Assembly: GCA_963815125.1 (NCBI GenBank)
Contig: CAWFFM010000002.1
Location: 744,001-808,000 of the forward strand
Origin: Actinocatenispora sp963815125
GTDB taxonomy: Bacteria > Actinomycetota > Actinomycetes > Mycobacteriales > Micromonosporaceae
DNA length: 64,000 nucleotides
Direction: 5' to 3'
Numbering within the stretch: position 1 is the first letter of the stretch; each line of letters opens with the position of its first letter. Below the pieces are notes generated by a model. That model did not search any database. It had not been told where the DNA came from and was given only the letters and a program-made list of their open reading frames with translations. This document shows positions 1 through 9,075 of this stretch, piece after piece. The position numbers and the translations under genes are program-made.

Positions 1-36
1 CGGTCGCGTTGTCGGCCTGCTCCACCTGTCGGACAT
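1..36 (-). CDS. Start of a gene following gvpO (truncated by window edge)
   Basis: An ATG on the minus strand at 36-34 opens a frame that runs off the left end after 12 codons (begins MSDRWSRPTTRP). It starts 6 bases after the gvpO stop, as expected for the next gene of a gas-vesicle operon. In Streptomyces-type clusters gvpO is followed by the structural gene gvpA and other gvp genes, so a gvp gene is likely. Twelve residues are too few to say which one. The call rests on position and spacing only. Confidence 0.35.
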   Translation of the reverse strand, partial: MSDRWSRPTTRP

Positions 37-42
37 GTCTGC

Positions 43-369
43 TCACAGCTCACCGGCCTGGTTACGGGTGTACCGGCGAAGTCGTTGGTAGGACTGCACA
101 TTGCCGGAGCGGTCGGCCTGCACCTCATAGGTGGCCAGCACGCTGGTCGTCTGTGGCACTCTTTCCAGCTCGACCATCTCGATGTGCAGGCGCCAGCCGT
201 CCTCGTCGCCGGCGACCATCGAGACGGACTCCGCCTCATGTCCGACCAGTTCGGTCAACTGCCTCATCGCACGGCGGGATGCCCGTACGGCAGGGGACCT
301 CGATTCCCGATCGCCGGAGCCGGATGAGGTCGACCTGCGGGTCGTACGCTTCGGTGTCCGTTCGGTCAT
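43..369 (-). CDS. gvpO: Gas vesicle protein GvpO
   Basis: The 108-residue product has a charged, Arg/Ser-rich N-terminal third (MTERTPKRTTRR) followed by the conserved GvpO domain. That domain shows RRAMRQLTELVGHEAESVS near residues 35-53, then WRLHIEMVELERVPQTTSVL and a C-terminal YEVQADRSG...YQRLRRYTR pattern. GvpO is an accessory protein of gas vesicles and is often the first gene of actinobacterial gvp clusters. The ATG at 369 was chosen because GGGGGT lies 5-6 bases upstream. The frame stays open further upstream, but that stretch does not look like protein. The rest of the cluster should lie left of the window. Confidence 0.82.
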   Translation of the reverse strand: MTERTPKRTTRRSTSSGSGDRESRSPAVRASRRAMRQLTELVGHEAESVSMVAGDEDGWRLHIEMVELERVPQTTSVLATYEVQADRSGNVQSYQRLRRYTRNQAGEL

Positions 370-685
370 CGCGCTACCCCCAGGCTCACTACTCGGGTGA
401 CGCATAGTCACGATATCGACGCTACCTGGCGTGTTGGCTGCCGGCGGACCATTGCCTGTTGCCGGCCGGCCAGCCGATCGGCGGCCCGGGCGGGTACGGA
501 CGTACGGATGCCTGGCATCCGCAGCCGACCGGAGGTGGGATTTGTGGCGCCAGGACCGGCATCGCAGACAGGTGTGGCATGAACGGCACTGCGACGACGA
601 TGCGGTGGGTATCCCCGTCACGCATGATCGCGGTGGGCCGGGGTAGGCGGTGGGCAGGATGTGGTTGCCCCAGGGGAGGGCCGGG
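370..685. other. Intergenic region between gvpO and a rightward small gene
   Basis: This 316-base stretch separates the leftward gvpO from the rightward gene at 686 and should contain both promoters. I see no supported gene in it. Open frames on either strand here have compositionally random translations and no ribosome binding sites. I could not identify a confident -35/-10 pair. Confidence 0.5.
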
Positions 686-877
686 ATGAGAAGCACACTG
701 TCCGCGATGTTGTCCGATGTGGAGACCAACGATGCCGACGTGGAGAACGCGCAGCATCTGCTGGCCCATCACACCTGTGACGATCAGAACCGGTGCACGG
801 CCTGTGGTCAGTGCTTCCCGTGCGTCCCACGTCGCATCGCCGAGACGATGCTGCGGACCGCCGCGATGAGGTCCTGA
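686..877 (+). CDS. Small Cys-rich hypothetical protein (63 aa)
   Basis: The ATG at 686 is preceded by GGGGAGGG at a spacing of about 5 bases. The product is 63 residues. Its central segment (HHTCDDQNRCTACGQCFPC) carries two CxxC pairs, and it ends in a basic RRIAETMLR helix. This pattern is common in short actinobacterial proteins of unknown function and suggests a zinc knuckle or a small Fe-S site. I do not recognise a named family. The gene stands alone, with gvpO diverging to the left and the amidase gene convergent on the right. Confidence 0.55.
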   Translation: MRSTLSAMLSDVETNDADVENAQHLLAHHTCDDQNRCTACGQCFPCVPRRIAETMLRTAAMRS

Positions 878-1086
878 CCGGTCAGTTCCTCGCGCGCTGC
901 CGGCCGGCTGTCGGGGGATGCGCGGAGCGCTTCGCTGCTACCGCAGGCCCCGTCGGCGCGGGCTCGGTAGCAGCGTCGTTACCCGCGCCGACGGAGCCAG
1001 GCCCGCATTCCGATGGCGTGCTGCAGCAGGCGCCATGGTACGGCCGGGCACCGGTCACATGCCCGGCCTGCACCGGGTGAAACCTT

Positions 1087-1116
1087 CGCGACACCATGCT
1101 GCGGCGTGGTGTCGCG
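1087..1116 (-). terminator. Hairpin downstream of the amidase gene
   Basis: CGCGACACCA (1087-1096) pairs perfectly with TGGTGTCGCG (1107-1116) across a 10-base loop, 26 bases beyond the stop of the leftward amidase gene. There is no U-tract, which is usual for high-GC actinobacterial terminators. The rest of 878-1142 holds no supported gene. Confidence 0.5.
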
Positions 1117-1142
1117 CTGTCTGTGCGGTGGCGGGACCCCGA

Positions 1143-1817
1143 TCAGCCGAGCAGTGCGCCGACCGAGCTTCGTAGTTCCGGCAGCCGGTCATGCAGCAGG
1201 CCGGGGCACTGGGTGGCGTTGAAGTCCTTGTGTCCGTAGATCTCGCTGGCCGGTATCTGGTACTGCTGGCAGATGAACGCGCAGAAGTTCACCAGTTGGT
1301 TCCACAACGCCGCTGGTGGCTGGACGGTCAGATAGGTGCCCTCGTTCTCGATGCCGATGGCCTGGCTGTTCTGCCCGACGCAGTGGGCTCCCTGCACCAT
1401 GTTCTGCCCGTGCAGCAGAGCACCGAGGCTGCCGTGCCTGCCTTCGGTCAACCAGCCGCCCCTGCTGTTGGTGAAGTGCTGGCCCGTGTCGATCCAGCCG
1501 TTGGTGTCCATGTGCAGGTTCTGGATGTCGCGGGAGTTGGCGAAGGCATGTGCCTGCGAGTAGTCGGTCGAATTGGCCATCGCGGTGTGGTGAATGATGA
1601 TCTTGTTCGGTCGGTTGTCCACGATGGTGATCGATCCGCTGGGCGGTCGGGCGCCCCACTGGTCGCAGTTGGCGATCGCTGGTTGATTGACCATGGCGGG
1701 GCTCGCCGCGGTCGCCTGATCGGCTGCGCCGAAACTCAGGGCGAGTCCGGATCCCAGCACGAGGGCGCCGCGGAGCAGGTCGCGACGGTGTACTGGTGGA
1801 TGTTGCGGTGCGGACAA
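1143..1817 (-). CDS. Tat-exported peptidoglycan-recognition N-acetylmuramoyl-L-alanine amidase
   Basis: The 224-residue product begins with a twin-arginine signal (HRRDLLRG near residue 11, then a hydrophobic stretch ending ATAAS). A PGRP/amidase_2 domain follows. Zinc-ligand candidates are the IIIHHTA histidines, a later GAHC and the HKDFNATQCPG segment; NSQAIGIENEG is a hallmark of the family. Such enzymes cleave the lactyl-amide bond between muramic acid and the stem peptide in the cell wall. The TTG at 1817 was chosen because AGGAGGT sits 4 bases upstream, which places the RR motif at the very N terminus. The frame continues upstream without such support. Confidence 0.85.
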   Translation of the reverse strand: MSAPQHPPVHRRDLLRGALVLGSGLALSFGAADQATAASPAMVNQPAIANCDQWGARPPSGSITIVDNRPNKIIIHHTAMANSTDYSQAHAFANSRDIQNLHMDTNGWIDTGQHFTNSRGGWLTEGRHGSLGALLHGQNMVQGAHCVGQNSQAIGIENEGTYLTVQPPAALWNQLVNFCAFICQQYQIPASEIYGHKDFNATQCPGLLHDRLPELRSSVGALLG

Positions 1818-1872
1818 GGGGACCTCCTGGGCTGGGGTGTGCCGAGCTGTGAGGGATCGCCTCCATTGGTGC

Positions 1873-1906
1873 ATATTTCCTACAACATGGCAAGAGTAAG
1901 GAATAT
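1873..1906. promoter_or_regulatory. AT-rich imperfect inverted repeat upstream of the amidase
   Basis: ATATTTCCTAC (1873-1883) and GTAAGGAATAT (1896-1906) form an imperfect inverted repeat (9 of 11 pairs) around a 12-base spacer. It is an AT-rich island in otherwise GC-rich DNA, 56-89 bases before the amidase start. It could be an operator or part of the promoter. No regulator can be assigned from the sequence. Confidence 0.35.
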
Positions 1907-2091
1907 TTGTTTCGCGGTGGGTCTTTTCCGACGCTGGTCCGTCGCGGCCAGCCGGTGCGACAAGTTCCCCGTTTCCCTGCGGATCGACGTTTACCGGACG
2001 TAGCGTGAATGAGCCCGTTCGCTATGTGACGGTGTGGCCCTCCCGTGCGTCCTCGCGCAGTACGGACGAGGTCTGCCCCGTCGCATTGCTT

Positions 2092-2141
2092 TGTGGTCCC
2101 GGTGTGGACATCCGTCAACGGACGTCCAGACCGGGACCACA
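2092..2141. promoter_or_regulatory. Near-perfect 50-bp palindrome upstream of the hydrogenase operon
   Basis: TGTGGTCCCGGTGTGGAC (2092-2109) is matched by GTCCAGACCGGGACCACA (2124-2141), 17 of 18 positions complementary. The 14-base centre also contains TCCG/CGGA arms, so the whole element folds as one long hairpin. It ends 37 bases before the hhyS start codon. The gene to its left is transcribed away from it, so it is unlikely to be a terminator of an upstream gene. It is best read as an operator or a 5'-UTR structure controlling the hydrogenase operon. Confidence 0.6.
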
Positions 2142-2178
2142 CCACAACCGGCTGTACACGAGACCGAGGTGACGGTGC

Positions 2179-3243
<1,065 letters not shown>

Positions 3244-3283
3244 GGCCAGACCGGGTAGTCCGTCAAGGGAGAGGCGTCAACCG

Positions 3284-5092
3284 ATGACCACCACCGCACC
3301 GCGTAAGACTGGTGCCAGCAAACGTTCCGGCAGCAACCTGGTCGAGATGTCCTGGGATCCGATCACCCGGATCGTCGGCAGTCTGGGCATCTACACGAAG
3401 ATCGACTGGGCCGCCAAGGAGGTCGTGGAGTGCTACAGCACGTCCTCGATCTTCCGCGGCTACAGCATCTTCATGAAGGGCAAGGATCCCCGCGACGCGC
3501 ACTTCATCACCAGCCGGATCTGCGGGATCTGCGGTGACAACCACGCGACCTGCTCGGTGTACGCGCAGAACATGGCGTACGGGGTGCGCCCGCCGCATCT
3601 CGCTGAGTGGATCATCAACCTCGGTGAGGCCGCCGAGTACATGTTCGACCACAACATCTTCCAGGAGAACCTGGTCGGCGTCGACTACTGCGAGAAGATG
3701 GTCCGCGAGACCAATCCCGGTGTGCTCGAGCAGGCCAACCACACCGAATCCCCGCACGCCGCGGAGCACGGGTACAAGACCATCGGCGACATCATGCGCT
3801 CGCTCAATCCGCTGGAAGGTGACTTCTACCGGGAGGCGCTGCAGGTCAGTCGCAGCACCCGGGAGATGTTCTGCCTGATGGAGGGGCGCCACGTGCACCC
3901 GTCCACGCTGTACCCGGGCGGGGTCGGCACCGTGGCCACGGTCCAGCTGTTCACCGACTACCTCACCCGACTGATGCGCTACGTGGAGTTCATGAAGCGC
4001 TGCGTACCGATGCACGACGACCTGTTCGACTTCATGTACCAGGCGCTGCCCGGCTACGAGAAGGTCGGACAGCGGCGGGTGCTGCTGGGTTGCTGGGGAA
4101 GCCTGAACAACCCGGAGTACTGCGACTTCAAGTACGAGAACATGTCGGACTGGGGCCGCCGGATGTTCGTCACGCCCGGCGTGGTGGTGGACGGCAAGCT
4201 GGTCACCAACGATCTGGTCGACATCAACCTGGGTATCCGGATCCTGCTCGGTTCCTCGTTCTACGAGGACTGGGAGGACCAGGAGATGTTCGTGACCCGC
4301 GATCCGCTCGGCAACCCGGTGGACCGTCGGCACCCGTGGAACCAGCACACCATCCCCCGGCCGCAGAAACGCGACTTCGACAACAAGTACTCCTGGGTGA
4401 TGTCGCCGCGCTGGTTCGACGGCACGTCGCACCTGGCCCTGGACACCGGCGGCGGGCCGCTCGCCCGGTTGTGGTCCACGGCCCTGTCCGGACTGGTGGA
4501 CATCGGCGGCTACGTCAAGGCCACCGGCCGCAGCGTGGTCATCAACCTGCCGAAGAGCGCGACCCTGCCGGAGAAGACCTTCGAGTGGAAGATTCCACAG
4601 TGGAGCAATGCGCTGGAACGAAACCGCGCCCGTACCTACTTCCAAGCGTACTGCGCCGCCGCGGCACTGCATTTCGTGGAGAAGGGACTCGCCGAGGTCC
4701 GGGCCGGCCACACCAGGACCTGGGAGCCGTTCGAGGTACCGACCGAGGGTGCCGGGGTCGGCTTCACCGAAGCGGTACGTGGTGTGCTGTCACACCACAT
4801 GGTGATCCGGGACGGCAAGATCGCCAACTACCACCCGTATCCGCCGACGCCGTGGAACGGCAGTGTCCGGGACTCCTACGGAACCCCTGGCCCGTACGAG
4901 GACGCGGTGCAGAACACCCCGATCTTCGAGGAGAACTCGAAGGAGAACTTCAAGGGGATCGACATCATGCGTGCGGTACGAAGCTTCGATCCGTGCCTGC
5001 CGTGCGGTGTGCACATGTACGTCGGCGGTGGCAAGACCGTGCGGCAGACACACACCCCACACGCCTTCGGTGGCACCCCGACGGCGCCGTGA
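3284..5092 (+). CDS. hhyL: Group 1h [NiFe]-hydrogenase large subunit
   Basis: The 602-residue catalytic subunit holds the NiFe(CN)2CO centre. The L1 motif RICGICGDNH is at residues 78-87 (C80, C83, H87) and the L2 motif DPCLPCGVH at 569-577 (C571, C574). A 25-residue tail follows H577. This is the peptide expected to be removed by the maturation protease encoded at 8410 once nickel is inserted. The start lies 40 bases after hhyS with a GGGAGAGG-like site. The motifs and the partner small subunit leave little doubt about function. Confidence 0.96.
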   Translation: MTTTAPRKTGASKRSGSNLVEMSWDPITRIVGSLGIYTKIDWAAKEVVECYSTSSIFRGYSIFMKGKDPRDAHFITSRICGICGDNHATCSVYAQNMAYGVRPPHLAEWIINLGEAAEYMFDHNIFQENLVGVDYCEKMVRETNPGVLEQANHTESPHAAEHGYKTIGDIMRSLNPLEGDFYREALQVSRSTREMFCLMEGRHVHPSTLYPGGVGTVATVQLFTDYLTRLMRYVEFMKRCVPMHDDLFDFMYQALPGYEKVGQRRVLLGCWGSLNNPEYCDFKYENMSDWGRRMFVTPGVVVDGKLVTNDLVDINLGIRILLGSSFYEDWEDQEMFVTRDPLGNPVDRRHPWNQHTIPRPQKRDFDNKYSWVMSPRWFDGTSHLALDTGGGPLARLWSTALSGLVDIGGYVKATGRSVVINLPKSATLPEKTFEWKIPQWSNALERNRARTYFQAYCAAAALHFVEKGLAEVRAGHTRTWEPFEVPTEGAGVGFTEAVRGVLSHHMVIRDGKIANYHPYPPTPWNGSVRDSYGTPGPYEDAVQNTPIFEENSKENFKGIDIMRAVRSFDPCLPCGVHMYVGGGKTVRQTHTPHAFGGTPTAP

Positions 5093-5132
5093 CCGGCCAG
5101 ATGACGCGAAGTCCGGCGGACGGGGTACGACG

Positions 5133-5717
5133 ATGAGCACGGCAACGGATGCCCGTACGGTCGGCGCCCGGGTGGACAGTCTGTTGACCGAGTTGCAACA
5201 GGCTGCCGAACCTGCCGTCCACCGTACGGCCGAGGAGCTGGTGCGTTGCCTGGTCGAGTTCTACGGCGACGGCCTGGCCAGAATCCTCGCCCTACTGTCC
5301 GGTGTGGACGGTGGGCCGGGGCTGATCGCCCGACTGGCCGAGGATCCGCTGGTACGGGCCCTGCTGGTGCTGCATGACCTGCACCCGGCCAGCACTGCCG
5401 AACGGGTACGCGCCGCGCTGGATTCGGTGCGTCCCCGGGTGGGTACGGTGCAGTTGCTGGAGATCCGGGACATGGTGGTATCGCTACGCTTGCCCGACGC
5501 CGGTCACGGTTGTCCCTCCACCACGGCCAGTGTGCGCCGGGTTCTGGAGGCAGCCGTCAACGACCTTGCCCCGGAGATCACCGGGATAGAGATCGATGGC
5601 GTCCCGGCACCTCCGCCGGAACTGACCGCCGGCCCGGCGGGCCGTACCCTGCTGCCATTGCTCGCCGGTGCCGGCATCGGTGACGGTGGGGTCTCCGGAT
5701 CGGCGGGTGGCCGGTGA
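5133..5717 (+). CDS. NifU C-terminal-domain-like protein of the hydrogenase operon
   Basis: The 194-residue product has a helical N-terminal half and a NifU-like C-terminal domain (VGTVQLLEIRDMVVSLRL, GHGCPSTTASVRRVLEAAV, ITGIEIDGV). Canonical NifU domains bind Fe-S through CxxC. Here the position reads GCPST, so only one of the two cysteines is kept. That argues for a modified role, perhaps binding a cluster with a partner. It follows hhyL directly, in the position where mycobacterial hhy loci encode a predicted Fe-S electron-transfer partner (HhyE). I infer, but cannot show, an equivalent role. It overlaps the next gene by 4 bases. Confidence 0.72.
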   Translation: MSTATDARTVGARVDSLLTELQQAAEPAVHRTAEELVRCLVEFYGDGLARILALLSGVDGGPGLIARLAEDPLVRALLVLHDLHPASTAERVRAALDSVRPRVGTVQLLEIRDMVVSLRLPDAGHGCPSTTASVRRVLEAAVNDLAPEITGIEIDGVPAPPPELTAGPAGRTLLPLLAGAGIGDGGVSGSAGGR

Positions 5718-6331
5718 CCACCGGCCTGCGCCGGTTCCGGCTTCCACCGGACCGCCCGGCCGACAATGCGGCGTGTGAACTGTGCGGTGAACCTGTCGCC
5801 GAGGAGCATCAGCATGTCGTGGACACCCGGACCCGGGCGCTGGAGTGCGCGTGCCGGGCATGCTACCTGCTGTTCACCCAACCCGGTGCGGGTGCTGGCC
5901 AGCATCGGGCGGTACCGGACCGGTACCGCTACACGCCGGTGTTCGCCGGCGGTGCCCAGCTGTGGGAGTCGATCGGTATCCCGGTCCGGACGGCGTTCTT
6001 CCTGACCAGCTCGATCAGCCATCGCACCACCGCCTTCTACCCGGGTCCCGCCGGGGCAACCGAGTCGCTGCTGCCCACCGAGGCGTGGGCCGAGGTGTTG
6101 CACGACAGTCCGGTCGGCACCACACCGGCGGAGGACATCGAGGCGCTGCTGGTACGTCGACTGGCGGAAGGCTTCGAATGCTTCCTGGTGCCGGTGGATG
6201 TCTGCTACCGGCTGGTCGGCCTGGTCCGGACCTACTGGAAGGGTTTCGACGGCGGGAGCCAGACGTGGCAGGCCATCGACGAGTTCTTCGCCGGACTGCG
6301 GGAGCGTAGCGAGCGGGTGAGTGGTGGCTGA
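5714..6331 (+). CDS. DUF5947 family protein (hydrogenase-associated)
   Basis: The 205-residue protein starts at a GTG overlapping the previous stop. An N-terminal Cys cluster (CELC near residue 21, then ECACRAC near residue 45, with a His between) looks like a zinc ribbon or Fe-S site. It is followed by LLFTQPGAG and RYRYTPVF. The C-terminal half is acidic and aromatic. The pattern matches DUF5947 proteins, which accompany actinobacterial group 1h hydrogenases. Its function is not known. It is translationally coupled on both sides, which ties it to enzyme assembly or electron transfer. Confidence 0.7.
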   Translation: MTTGLRRFRLPPDRPADNAACELCGEPVAEEHQHVVDTRTRALECACRACYLLFTQPGAGAGQHRAVPDRYRYTPVFAGGAQLWESIGIPVRTAFFLTSSISHRTTAFYPGPAGATESLLPTEAWAEVLHDSPVGTTPAEDIEALLVRRLAEGFECFLVPVDVCYRLVGLVRTYWKGFDGGSQTWQAIDEFFAGLRERSERVSGG

Positions 6332-6968
6332 GCTCGGTTTCGAATGCCTTGGTGTCCGCCCGGAACGCTACGGTGCCGCTCCCACCCTGGTGTTCCGCCT
6401 ACGGATCAGCGAGCCGGACGGAGCCAGCGTGCACGCGGTCGCCCTGCGCTGTCAGATCCGGATCGAGCCACAGCGCAGGCGCTACTCGGACACGGAGGCA
6501 CAGCTGCTGGTCAACCTGTTCGGCGAGCGGTCCAGATGGGCCGACACCCTCAAGCCCATGCAGTTGAGCACGGTGTCGGTGCTGGTACCCAGCTTCACCG
6601 GTAGTTGCGAGATCGACATGCCGGTCGCATGCAGCTACGACCTGGAGGTCGCGACCGGCAGCTACTTCCACGCGCTGACCGGTGGTGGTGTTCCGTTGCT
6701 GCTGCTGTTCAGCGGCACGGTGTTCGGCAAGGGTAGCCGGGGCTTCTGGGTCGAGCAGGTGCCCTGGCATGCCGAGGCCGCGTGCGAGCTGCCGGTGGAT
6801 GTCTGGCGCGCGGCGATGAATGTGCACTTCCCGGACTCCGGATGGATCCGGTTACGCCGCGACACCATCGACGAGCTCCTCCGGTACAAGACCGCGCACG
6901 CCATCGCCACCTGGGACGACACCGTCGGTGCACTGATACCGGGCGATCGGGAGGTGGGCAGTCGGTGA
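6321..6968 (+). CDS. DUF6084 family protein (hydrogenase-associated)
   Basis: The 215-residue product (AELGFECLGVRPERYGAAPT near the start, then VHAVALRCQIRIEPQRR, GTVFGKGSRGFWVEQVPWHAEA and YKTAHAIATWDDT) fits the DUF6084 proteins found in actinobacterial hydrogenase operons. It is predicted to be mainly beta-structured, with no membrane segment or metal motif. The GTG start at 6321 or 6324 lies inside the end of the DUF5947 gene, and the end overlaps the next gene. Its role is unknown, but coupling argues for one complex or assembly line. Confidence 0.7.
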   Translation: MVAELGFECLGVRPERYGAAPTLVFRLRISEPDGASVHAVALRCQIRIEPQRRRYSDTEAQLLVNLFGERSRWADTLKPMQLSTVSVLVPSFTGSCEIDMPVACSYDLEVATGSYFHALTGGGVPLLLLFSGTVFGKGSRGFWVEQVPWHAEAACELPVDVWRAAMNVHFPDSGWIRLRRDTIDELLRYKTAHAIATWDDTVGALIPGDREVGSR

Positions 6969-8413
6969 GCGCAACGGATGGGATACCTGCAACCGACGGG
7001 CAGTTCTGGGATGGTGCCGGGATGCGTCGGGCACATGACGTGGCCGACGCGGTGCTCTACGAGGGCTACCTGCTCTACCCCTACCGGGCCTCCGCGGACA
7101 AGAACCAGATTCGTTGGCAGTTCGGCGTACTGGTGCCCGTGTCGCTGGCCGACAAGGACCGCGGCGAGTACGCCTCGTCGCGTACCGAGTGTCTCGCCGA
7201 GCCCACCCACGACGCGGTGCTGCGGATCCGGCTGCGGTTCCTGCACCTGCAGGCGCGCACCGTACTCGTGTCGGCCGGGGGCCGTACCGAGCCGGTAGCC
7301 GAACTGCTGGTGGATGGCGAGGCGGTCCGGTCCTGGGATGAGGCCGTGGCGGCACATGTCGACGTGTCGGTGCCGGTGGGCGACGCGATCGCGTGCCCAT
7401 GCACGGTGTCCTTCACCGTTCCCGGCGCCGAGGAATCCGAAGCGGTGGTGGATGGTTCGGGCCGCGAGGTCGCGTCTTTGCTGCGTCGTCGGTGGCCGCT
7501 GCGGGGTGAAGCGCGCGTCGAAGCCCAGCCACTGGCCGGGCCCTACGGTGGGATGCGGCTGTGTATCGAGGTGCGCAACACCACCGATCCGCGGTTGGAG
7601 ACGCCGAGTCGGCCACTGGCGCTGCGCCATTCGATGATTTCGGCGCACACTCTGCTCGCGCTGTCGGGTGGTGGCTTCCTGTCGCTGACCGATCCACCGC
7701 AGTGGGCTGCATCCGCAGCTGCCGCATGTGTCAACGAACGCACCTGGCCGGTACTGGTCGGTGCGGAGGACGGTCGCGAGGTGATGCTGTCATCGCCGAT
7801 CATCCTCTACGACCATCCCTCGGTGGCTGCGGAGAGCCCGACCGCGCTCTACGACGGAACCGAGATCGACGAGATCCTGACACTGCGCACGATGGCGTTG
7901 ACCGAGGCCGAGAAGCGTGAGGTACGTGCCACCGACCCGCGGGCCGCGCAACTGCTGGACGCGGTGGACGGCATGCCGCCGGAGCTGCTGGACCGACTGC
8001 ACGGCACGGTGCGCTACCTGCGGGATGTGACCGGCGCAGCGGCGTCGAAGGACCAGGCGCTCGCCACGCCCTGGGAGGCACCGCCCTGGGAGGCGCAGCC
8101 GTGGTGGGATCCGGCCGCGGACAGCTCGGTCGACCCGGAGACGGACAGCGTCCTGGTGAACGGGACCGAGGTGACGCGGGGAAGCCGGGTCAGGCTGCGG
8201 CCCCGGCCCGGCGCCGATGCCCAGGACATGTTCCTGGACGGGATGGACGCCACCGTGCAGGCCGTGCTGTCCGATGTGGACGGTAATTGCCATGTAGCGG
8301 TCACCCTGGACGGTGATCCGGCCGCAGATCTTCAGGCCGCCCATGGCCGGTACCGCTACTTCGGTCTGGACGAGGTGCTGCCACTGCCCGACCGGGCCGG
8401 GGCGCAGACATGA
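6965..8413 (+). CDS. Hydrogenase-operon protein of unknown function (482 aa)
   Basis: This 482-residue protein starts at a GTG overlapping the DUF6084 stop by 4 bases. The N-terminal part includes AVLYEGYLLYPYRASADKNQIRWQFGVLVP. The middle is beta-rich. Near the C terminus a short proline/tryptophan spacer (residues about 365-385) leads to a small SH3-like domain ending YRYFGLDEVLPLPDR. There is no signal peptide or obvious catalytic motif. Its place between DUF6084 and the maturation protease suggests a scaffold or assembly role, but I know no experimental function. Confidence 0.65.
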   Translation: MSATDGIPATDGQFWDGAGMRRAHDVADAVLYEGYLLYPYRASADKNQIRWQFGVLVPVSLADKDRGEYASSRTECLAEPTHDAVLRIRLRFLHLQARTVLVSAGGRTEPVAELLVDGEAVRSWDEAVAAHVDVSVPVGDAIACPCTVSFTVPGAEESEAVVDGSGREVASLLRRRWPLRGEARVEAQPLAGPYGGMRLCIEVRNTTDPRLETPSRPLALRHSMISAHTLLALSGGGFLSLTDPPQWAASAAAACVNERTWPVLVGAEDGREVMLSSPIILYDHPSVAAESPTALYDGTEIDEILTLRTMALTEAEKREVRATDPRAAQLLDAVDGMPPELLDRLHGTVRYLRDVTGAAASKDQALATPWEAPPWEAQPWWDPAADSSVDPETDSVLVNGTEVTRGSRVRLRPRPGADAQDMFLDGMDATVQAVLSDVDGNCHVAVTLDGDPAADLQAAHGRYRYFGLDEVLPLPDRAGAQT

Positions 8414-8937
8414 TGGACCTACCCGCACCCCGGACCCTGGTCGCCGGGATCGGCAACATATTCCGCGGCGATGACGGCTTCGGCGTGGAGGTGGCCCACC
8501 GGCTGCGGGAACTGCCCATGCCCGACGGGGTGGAGGTCGGTGACTACGGCACCAGTGGCATGCACCTGGCCTACGACCTGCTGGCCGGTTACCACACCAC
8601 GATCCTGGTGGACACGGTGTCGCGGGGGGCCGCACCCGGAACCGTCCATGTGCTGGAGATCGACCCGGACGAGCCGACCGGCAGCACATCGGTGGATGCG
8701 CACGGAATGCAGCCCGACGCGGTACTGGCGCTGCTGCGCACCCTGGGTGGCGTGCCGGGACAGGTGTTGTTGGTGGGCTGTGAACCGGCTGATCTCGGCG
8801 AGCGGATCGGGCTGAGCGCGCCGGTAGCGGCTGCCGTGCCCCAGGCGGTCGCGGTGGTGGGTGAACTGCTCAGCGGACAGGGATGCGTCCCCACCCGGGC
8901 ACGGGCGGGTACCGGACAGCAGGAACGGAGAACATGA
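8410..8937 (+). CDS. Hydrogenase maturation protease (HupD/HyaD/HycI family)
   Basis: The 175-residue endopeptidase has the family N terminus GIGNIFRGDDGFG (metal-ligand Glu/Asp region) and the later TILVDTVSRG and HGMQPDAVLALL segments. It should cleave the C-terminal tail of HhyL after its L2 motif histidine once nickel is in place. Two ATG codons (8410, 8413) are possible, and both overlap the preceding stop. The last 25 residues (RARAGTGQQERRT) are poorly conserved. Its end overlaps the next small gene by ATGA. Confidence 0.88.
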   Translation: MMDLPAPRTLVAGIGNIFRGDDGFGVEVAHRLRELPMPDGVEVGDYGTSGMHLAYDLLAGYHTTILVDTVSRGAAPGTVHVLEIDPDEPTGSTSVDAHGMQPDAVLALLRTLGGVPGQVLLVGCEPADLGERIGLSAPVAAAVPQAVAVVGELLSGQGCVPTRARAGTGQQERRT

Positions 8938-9044
8938 CGATGAAGCAGCTGATCGTACTGACAGGTCTGGTGGCGATCGGGATCGTAGTGGCCCGCGCGG
9001 TGGCCCCCGACGTAGCCCGCTACCTACGGATCTCCAGGATGTGA
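8934..9044 (+). CDS. DUF6893-type 36-aa single-pass membrane peptide
   Basis: A 37-codon frame overlaps the protease stop (ATGA). It encodes a basic start (MTMKQ), one hydrophobic segment (residues 6-22, LIVLTGLVAIGIVV) and a basic end (PDVARYLRISRM). This is the shape of the very small DUF6893 membrane proteins of actinobacteria. In this operon it could anchor or position the otherwise soluble hydrogenase at the membrane, near the quinone pool. That is inference from topology and coupling. It is easily missed because of its size. Confidence 0.68.
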   Translation: MTMKQLIVLTGLVAIGIVVARAVAPDVARYLRISRM

Positions 9045-9075
9045 CGGACCGCGGCGAGGACAGGGACGAGACAGT

